DNA of 64,000 nucleotides from Norana najaformis (taxonomy: Eukaryota > Annelida > Clitellata > Crassiclitellata > Hormogastridae): positions 8,609,306 to 8,673,305 of the forward strand of contig OZ029921.1 of NCBI GenBank assembly GCA_964023275.1. The letters run 5' to 3'. Made by a program: the position numbers and the translations under genes. The notes beneath the pieces were generated by a model. That model saw only the letters and a program-made list of their open reading frames with translations, had not been told where the DNA came from and did not search any database. Below, in pieces: positions 59,011 to 64,000 of this stretch (within the stretch, counting starts at the first letter, position 1; every line of letters starts with the position of its first letter).

Positions 59011-59106
59011 GGGCTGATTGCTGTCAGCTTGACTGCTTTAGTACTCCAGACTGCAAGCTAAGTGCGTCGAACGAGTGTAGCAACGTGCCAATTACATGTG
59101 CTATGG
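59011..59106 (+). CDS. Candidate exon 12, Cys-rich ectodomain
   Basis: Acceptor TTTGCCAAATAG|GGGC and donor ATGG|GTAAGC, 96 nt, phase 1 in and out. Reads ADCCQLDCFSTPDCKLSASN, then ECSNVPITCAM: six cysteines in about 32 residues, presumably disulfide-bonded. Confidence 0.8.
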
Positions 59107-59109
59107 GTA

Positions 59110-59711
59110 AGCGACAGGATGTCACATCATATTGGGTATGGTGCGTATGATATGGTATGTTATGCAGTGGTGTAGCTAAGGGGGGTCAGTGGACGGCATT
59201 GTTTGGAGTTTGCTGCAGCTGTTGCTCTTTTCTATCACAATTTCCTACACTTAGTTTCTGTTGGTTTATTTCTGATAAAGACAAGCGACGAGCACAGAGT
59301 GATGAACAAAACACACTAAAATTGGATGATACACCTTTTTATAATATTTCACGACTTTTTGACTCATGCCTACAGTAATACAGTGGCCTCGCTAAACTTC
59401 TCCTAATGCCGGCCATCCCAGCCAGCACATGCGCAATGGAGCAGTGTTGGACTAACGTTTCTCCAACATTGTCCCAGGGTGCGTTTGTGCTGGCCGGGTT
59501 GGCCTTAGGGAAAGTTCAGCAAGGCGAATGCCTAGGGCCTCAGTCTTATGCTAAGACCTGACGCTTTGGTCCTGAAGCTATAGCATGCTTATAGTTGGTT
59601 GTTGAAAGATAGATGTTCTTCTTTATTAACCCAGAGAGGGATGAAGTTTTGATCTGATACGAGCAATATTGCAATATTTCATCCTGCAAGACAGAGAGGG
59701 GGATAGGACGC

Positions 59712-59798
<87 letters not shown>

Positions 59799-59930
59799 GG
59801 TCAATTCAACTCCAGAACTGAAACACGAAAGGCCCATTTTCAGCTCAATCAATAACAATGGATTGAAGTGAAAATGAGCCTCACACAGACATAAAGTGAA
59901 CTGTTGCGATACATTGCTTGGATCGTTTCA
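59110..59930. other. Intron with a long (GA)n tract
   Basis: (GA)n occupies 59715-59795. The preceding 73-codon ORF at 59157-59378 is unsupported. Confidence 0.6.
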
Positions 59931-59931
59931 G

Positions 59932-60564
59932 GAGAGGCTTATAGGTTCACCCTGCAACCTGTCTTCCTGAATCTCCAGCGCGAGTATCGCTGCCACATTC
60001 GCCAGGTGGCGCCGGATGTCCTCTACCAGCTCTGGTTCTACGTGACGGTCACAACGTCCGACTTCGAGACGCCTCGGGTGTTCGTCACGATCCGCCAGAG
60101 AGATGTCGCCAGTCTGCGCTCTGGGCGGTTCCAGTTCCACTTCCTGTCGGTGGAACACAGCAGCGGACTGCGCACCGACGATGAGCTGATCCTCAGCGGA
60201 CACTTCCACCATCCCACTGGCACCTGGAACTACTCCACTCGTCCTACGCAACCAGAGCGTCCTTCCGGTTCGGCCACCGGAAGTGCCCTGCCCAACGCGA
60301 CGAGCGTCCACGGCATCTCAAATAGCGTCTTCATCCTGTCGACTGAATTCGACGAACCTTTCGCCTACAGCACTTCGACCTGGGTCGACGAGGACAGCTG
60401 CCAGAAGGACGTCCGGAAGTTCCGCCCCGCTGGGTCGTGGGCCTCGGCCTCGGCCTCCGCTGCCGAAAGCGTGAACATCGTTTCGCAGACGTCCACTGAG
60501 AAAGCCTTCGAGTTCGCTCTCAAGTCAGTCGCCAACCCACCTGTCATGAGGTTCACAGTACCAG
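59932..60564 (+). CDS. Candidate exon 13, largest ectodomain exon (211 codons)
   Basis: Acceptor ATCGTTTCAG|GAGAG and donor CCAG|GTCACC, 633 nt, phase 1 in and out. Begins EAYRFTLQPVFLNLQREYRC, then VLYQLWFYVTVTTSDFETPR, VFVTIRQRDVASLRSGRFQF and a long Ser/Thr-rich part ending NPPVMRFTVP. Repeating hydrophobic/polar alternation suggests a beta-sandwich. Sequons NYS and NAT. Distinctly GC-rich with strong codon bias, unlike the flanking introns. No family recognised. If unspliced, the frame ends at 60621-60623. Confidence 0.88.
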
Positions 60565-60599
60565 GTCACCCGCTCGCTTTTCTATTATATAGTCTGTTC

Positions 60600-60840
60600 A
60601 TGTTTGTTCTGTATCAATCTTAGATTACCCAGTCTTTTAATTGGTTGGACCATCTCTTTGGAATGACCATCCTTTGTCCTTCTGGCCAGGGATGCTATGC
60701 ATGCATCTCTCATCATCAAGGAAGCAGCTCTGCGTCGCTCGGGCTGGGCTGGGTGGGAGCGCCTCTTAATAGGTATGTTGAAAGGGTGCTATATAAATTC
60801 TTTGAATGAATGAATGAATGAATGAATGAATAAATGAATC
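60600..60840 (+). repeat. Probable LINE 3' tail with (AATG)n
   Basis: GGGTGCTATATAAATTCTTT followed by a GAATGAATGAATGAAT run (60806-60830). Similar GCGCTATATAAA-like words end other LINE relics here, so this is likely a 5'-truncated non-LTR end with its tandem tail. Confidence 0.5.
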
Positions 60841-61004
60841 ATGTATGTTCCCTTCTCTATGATGCGTTTTTCTGTTTTAATATTCCAATTTATTCTTTTA
60901 TATTCTATGGTTTTATGTTTGTTCTGTTGGTACCGTTATGTTCTGCTGTGTTTCTCTTTTCTTTATATTCTAATGTGTTCTGTTGCGATAGTTAGCTATC
61001 CAAA

Positions 61005-61115
61005 CACTTAATATAGCGCCTTTTAGGTACCCCCTACACTAGCCTAACTGTTATTAAAGTCAGTAATAAAGAAACGTTCGTCAATAAGCCAACAATGCTT
61101 AGATAACTAGAAGTG
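61005..61115 (+). repeat. Dispersed repeat family C, copy 3
   Basis: CACTTAATATAGCGCCTTTT, then GTCAATAAGCCAACAATGCT and TAGATAACTAGAAG, aligning with 49562-49690. Confidence 0.65.
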
Positions 61116-61119
61116 TCAC

Positions 61120-61855
61120 CACTGACGGACCCCCGCACACACGAGACACCCAACCGACGGAGTCCCATCCAGAGTTTACAGGTGACACAATGTTCGGGTG
61201 GCCTGGACCGACTTGAAATCGAAGACGACGAACGACGATGGGCGATGATGTCCACGCTACACGATGCTACCACCGTCCACCAGTCCCTCCCTCGTAAATG
61301 GTAGAAGACAGAAACCTCCCGAACACGACATGCATTTACCGCACGTTGCAGAAGGTACCTCTCGGTGATTGACGGTCTACACCATTCCTAAGACCTCTTG
61401 CCCTTCCGTCACCGAATCCAAGATTTCCCAGTCACAGACGGCGTAAATAGGTATGTAGGTTGAGGCTCGACTATCCGGCTGAGAACCTGAAAAGTAACCA
61501 GTCCAACTTTAACCAGTTCGTCTCAACGTGGATTCGATGACACGCGACCGAATTACGTCGGAAACGTTTAAAGAATATATAGATCTAAAAATGCCGACTT
61601 AGTGACTGTGGTAGTCCGAACATATAAGAACTATCGAGAAAAATCCAGGTTGAGACGAACAATTTGCCAGAAACAGCAGAATTCTGATAATTCTGATAAA
61701 TTTGATTCTGTTCTGTTCTGCTTGTCTCCACTTCATCGATTACTGAGTGCCTTGCTGTGCGTCGACTGAAGACTGAGTCACGTGATAATGTTGACGGATC
61801 TGATCAGATGCATCAGATCCGTTCAAATCCTTTGAGAACAGTTCTTCTGTTTCTT
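61120..61855. other. Intron, no exon accepted
   Basis: A GC-richer patch 61113-61304 is open for 63 codons but its phases do not fit (see rejected items). Confidence 0.4.
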
Positions 61856-61861
61856 TAACAG

Positions 61862-61984
61862 CCAATGCGTCTTTGTTGCGCTGGTGGTTCGAGGACAAGG
61901 AATCGTCTCTTCTCCTCGACGACTCCTTCTCCACCAGCCTCGTCCTCAACGCTGACACGAAACTCTGGCAGATTCTTGTCTCCG
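61862..61984 (+). CDS. Candidate exon 14, ectodomain
   Basis: Acceptor TGTTTCTTTAACAG|CCAAT and donor TCCG|GTGAGG, 123 nt, phase 1 in and out. Reads NASLLRWWFEDKESSLLLDD, then SFSTSLVLNADTKLWQILVS, with a sequon at its start (NAS). Another frame also lacks stops for a while, but only this one fits both neighbours. Confidence 0.8.
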
Positions 61985-61989
61985 GTGAG

Positions 61990-62900
61990 GCATCATTTTC
62001 AGAGTCCCTCAAGAGATCGATTCGTTACAATTAATCTTCTATTGCATGTAACTATTACTCTCCCCGACTGTAATCTGCTGTAATCTAGTCTAAAGACTTC
62101 TATAGCGCCGTTATCATAATGCTCAGGGCATCAGTCGATGTTCGCTTCAAGTCAGAATTGCAGTCAAAATCACAATCCGTTGGAGAAGCTAGGCTGAATT
62201 CCGATAGGTCAGAGAAGCCAGAAGCCAGGTAACGGTGGATATTGTATTGTATTGTATTTGTTAACTTATATAGCGCTTCTTACAGAACAAAAACTACTCA
62301 TAGGCGCTTCCAGCATGAGGACAAGCCGTTGAATGCAGAATTTCAAACCAAAACAACGCGTCGCCCAACTTCCGGTCTTCTCAAGATGACTTTACCCCTC
62401 CCCCCGGATTCCAACCTGGCACCGAAACCAAACAACCAGGCTCTTGCGGACTTGATTTGATATAGCGCCGGTGTTAAGTTGGTCTTCCAAAAGCGACTTT
62501 TGTGCAGCGCTGATAAATTTCGGAGGTTTACATTTACATTACATTATAGGATATATTTAAAACGCTGCTATCGGACCCAATCTGATCTCATGTTTTTTTT
62601 TTTTTGGTTGGCTTCAATCTGATCTAAACTGATCTAATATTACATGATCTTGTTCTGTCTACTCCGTTCTGTTCTATTCCACTGACTTCTTCAGCATCGT
62701 TGTAATAACGAGTACGCCTACAAAAAGTGCCAAGACATCGATCTCAAGACAAGACATCGATCTCAAGACAAGACATCGATCTCAAAGTCGCAAAGCGAAA
62801 CCCTGCATATGGCATTTTATCGCCTCGCATAAAACTGCTGAAGAATGTGTATCGGATGCTTTGAATAGATTTTGACCTGAAAGCGTCTTCTTTGCATGTC
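61990..62900. other. Intron with repeat family E and an 18-bp triplication
   Basis: (GTATT)n at 62240-62262, family E copy at 62415-62540, a T11 run at 62593, and CAAGACATCGATCTCAAGA repeated about three times at 62731-62782. Confidence 0.6.
62415..62540 (+). repeat. Dispersed repeat family E, copy 2
   Basis: GGCACCGAAACCAAACAACC, GGCTCTTGCGGACTTGATTT, GACTTTTGTGCAGCGCTGAT and AAATTTCGGAGGTTTACATT, same order as 41390-41530. Confidence 0.6.
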
Positions 62901-62903
62901 CAG

Positions 62904-64000
62904 GGTACGTGGTTCCGTGTCCAGGATACTTTTCGGTGACGGTCGTTGATCGAACCGACAGAGAAGAACTCTTCAACTTCGACGTCCTCGTCTCCTGTCC
63001 CTCCTTCTTCAACCTCTCCTTCTTCCTGCCGACCGGATGGACGACCGGCCCCTCCTCGTTCGATGACCGAACCTTCGAAGTCACTTTCAACGACGGTAAG
63101 CGAAGCCACAGCGTCTTCCTGACCCACTTCCACTTCCGTTCCTCAGCCTCGTCGTCCCGCATAAAGTCCAGCACAGACCACGAGGACCTCGCCATTCCCG
63201 ATTCCCCGACCTTGACCCTGACCTTGTACCTGCTTGTCGTCGCAGTGACGCTGACCTGCGTCGTCTATCCGGCTGTTCGCGTGTCCCTCGTCGTAGGAAA
63301 CGCCGTTGCTATTTCCAAGCGTCGCCATGACTACGGTAAAACCGAGTCGGCGCGATCCGACGATCCAGAGAATGCTGTGGCTGGGATACTTCCGGTTACC
63401 GGTGACTCTTCTGCGGCGGTGGATCTGGAACGTTGGAAGAATTGTCAGTCGGAAATGGAGGGTGGTAAATTGTGTGAATGTGTTGACAGTTCGTTGGCGA
63501 AGCCCCGCTGCACCCCCGCCCGCCTCAACATCTACGACAGACCCCAATCGACTGACGTACGGCTCCCGAATAACACAGACGAGGCCGTCGATGAGAGGAA
63601 GGAAAACTCCACCGACGGATCTATGGAAAATCATTCCGATTCCATCAGAACGACCGAGGCCGAGAAACGAGTTGTCCATCGGTCGGAAGAGCAACAACCG
63701 GGTTTCATCGATCCAAAAACGACGGATGCTGCTGCGGCTGATCAAAGCGACGAGACAAAGAAGGCTCGAAAGCTGACATCAAAGCAGCCGACGCCGCCTC
63801 GTGTCTTACTCGTGTGCTACGTAGTGTTACGCGTAACTTGCGCTGTTACGCTTACGTTTACAGTGGCGGCATCTGTGGTCGGATACTACCTCGAAGCTGG
63901 GTTCAAATCCGACTTTCCCGCTGTGCTGCGTTCGCTGTATCTTGGACAAGGCGCAAGGCTGGGTCAGCTGGCTGTTCGACACATAGAAGAAGAGGTTCTC
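62904..64000 (+). CDS. Candidate exon 15 (open at window edge), TM2, cytoplasmic loop, TM3
   Basis: Acceptor CATGTCCAG|GGTAC, phase 1. 365 codons are open to the last base of the window. Begins YVVPCPGYFSVTVVDRTDRE; residues 1-100 are beta-like ectodomain with two Cys and a sequon (NLS at 36). Residues about 102-131 (TLTLTLYLLVVAVTLTCVVY and following) form TM2. Residues about 132-298 are a charged Ser/Asp/Glu/Lys-rich loop starting SKRRHDYGK, predicted cytoplasmic. Residues about 299-328 (RVLLVCYVVLRVTCAVTLTF and following) form TM3, then YLEAGFKSDFPAVLRSLYLG. No stop or donor before the edge. Composition and length make this the most secure part of the gene. Family not recognised. Confidence 0.88.

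Noticed and set aside
61113-61304. 63-codon open frame between exons 13 and 14
   Set aside because: No pyrimidine-rich acceptor, phases would be 1-in/0-out against the required 1-1, and its start lies in repeat family C.
62696-62820. Cys-containing open segment after CTTCTTCAG (HRCNNEYAYKKCQD)
   Set aside because: Only open in phase 0, whereas the preceding exon leaves phase 1, which gives TAA at once. It also contains an 18-bp triplication, and exons 61862 and 62904 join correctly without it.

Overview
Eukaryotic (metazoan, very probably marine invertebrate) genomic DNA. The evidence is short exons bounded by GT-AG or GC-AG introns of up to about 20 kb, dense microsatellites ((TA)n, (CT)n, (CATA)n, (GAT)n, (CTCCT)n), several tRNA-like SINE copies, eroded LINE 3' ends, a solo LTR and DNA transposons. 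There are no operons, ribosome binding sites, rRNA genes or CRISPR arrays. I cannot name the species.

Main result: I reconstruct one large + strand gene running across the whole window and open at both edges. Fifteen candidate exons (1-141, 10898-11050, 25382-25604, 46060-46155, 50122-50316, 51017-51070, 53366-53425, 54884-54925, 56488-56764, 57875-58049, 58422-58611, 59011-59106, 59932-60564, 61862-61984, 62904-64000) join without a frame break. Their phases run 0/0/0-1, then 1-1 repeatedly, 1-2, 2-0, 0-1, 1-1, 1-1, 1-1 and 1-open. The predicted protein has a cytoplasmic N-terminal region (first exons), a basic stop followed by TM1 (25382-25604), an ectodomain of roughly 790 residues with an EGF-like cysteine cluster, other Cys-rich stretches and many N-glycosylation sequons, TM2 (about 63209-63298), a charged cytoplasmic loop of about 165 residues, and TM3 (about 63800-63889), then runs off the window. 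I do not recognise the family.

Mobile elements sit in the introns. At 15653-18274 is an apparently complete DNA transposon with long imperfect terminal inverted repeats starting CACTGGCCAACA, a TTT/TTT target duplication and one intact 567-codon ORF carrying CxxC pairs and candidate DDE residues. At 13956-14423 is a solo LTR with TGTCACG/CGTGACA ends and a CTGCG target duplication. At 27553-27934 is a Tc1/mariner-type MITE that keeps the first ~24 codons of a transposase. A foldback element lies at 11687-11842. Two tRNA-like SINE families (five and two copies) and five LINE RT C-terminal relics are scattered.

Layout: 0-10.9 kb intron with LINE relics and a 450-bp (CTCCT)n tract; 10.9-25.4 kb exon 2, foldback, solo LTR and CACTG transposon; 25.4-46 kb a long intron with SINEs, MITE, (TA)n/(CT)n tracts and a 2.7-kb minisatellite of a ~68-bp unit; 46-64 kb exon-dense ectodomain and membrane part. 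Most long ORFs in the window lie in microsatellites or the minisatellite and are not genes.
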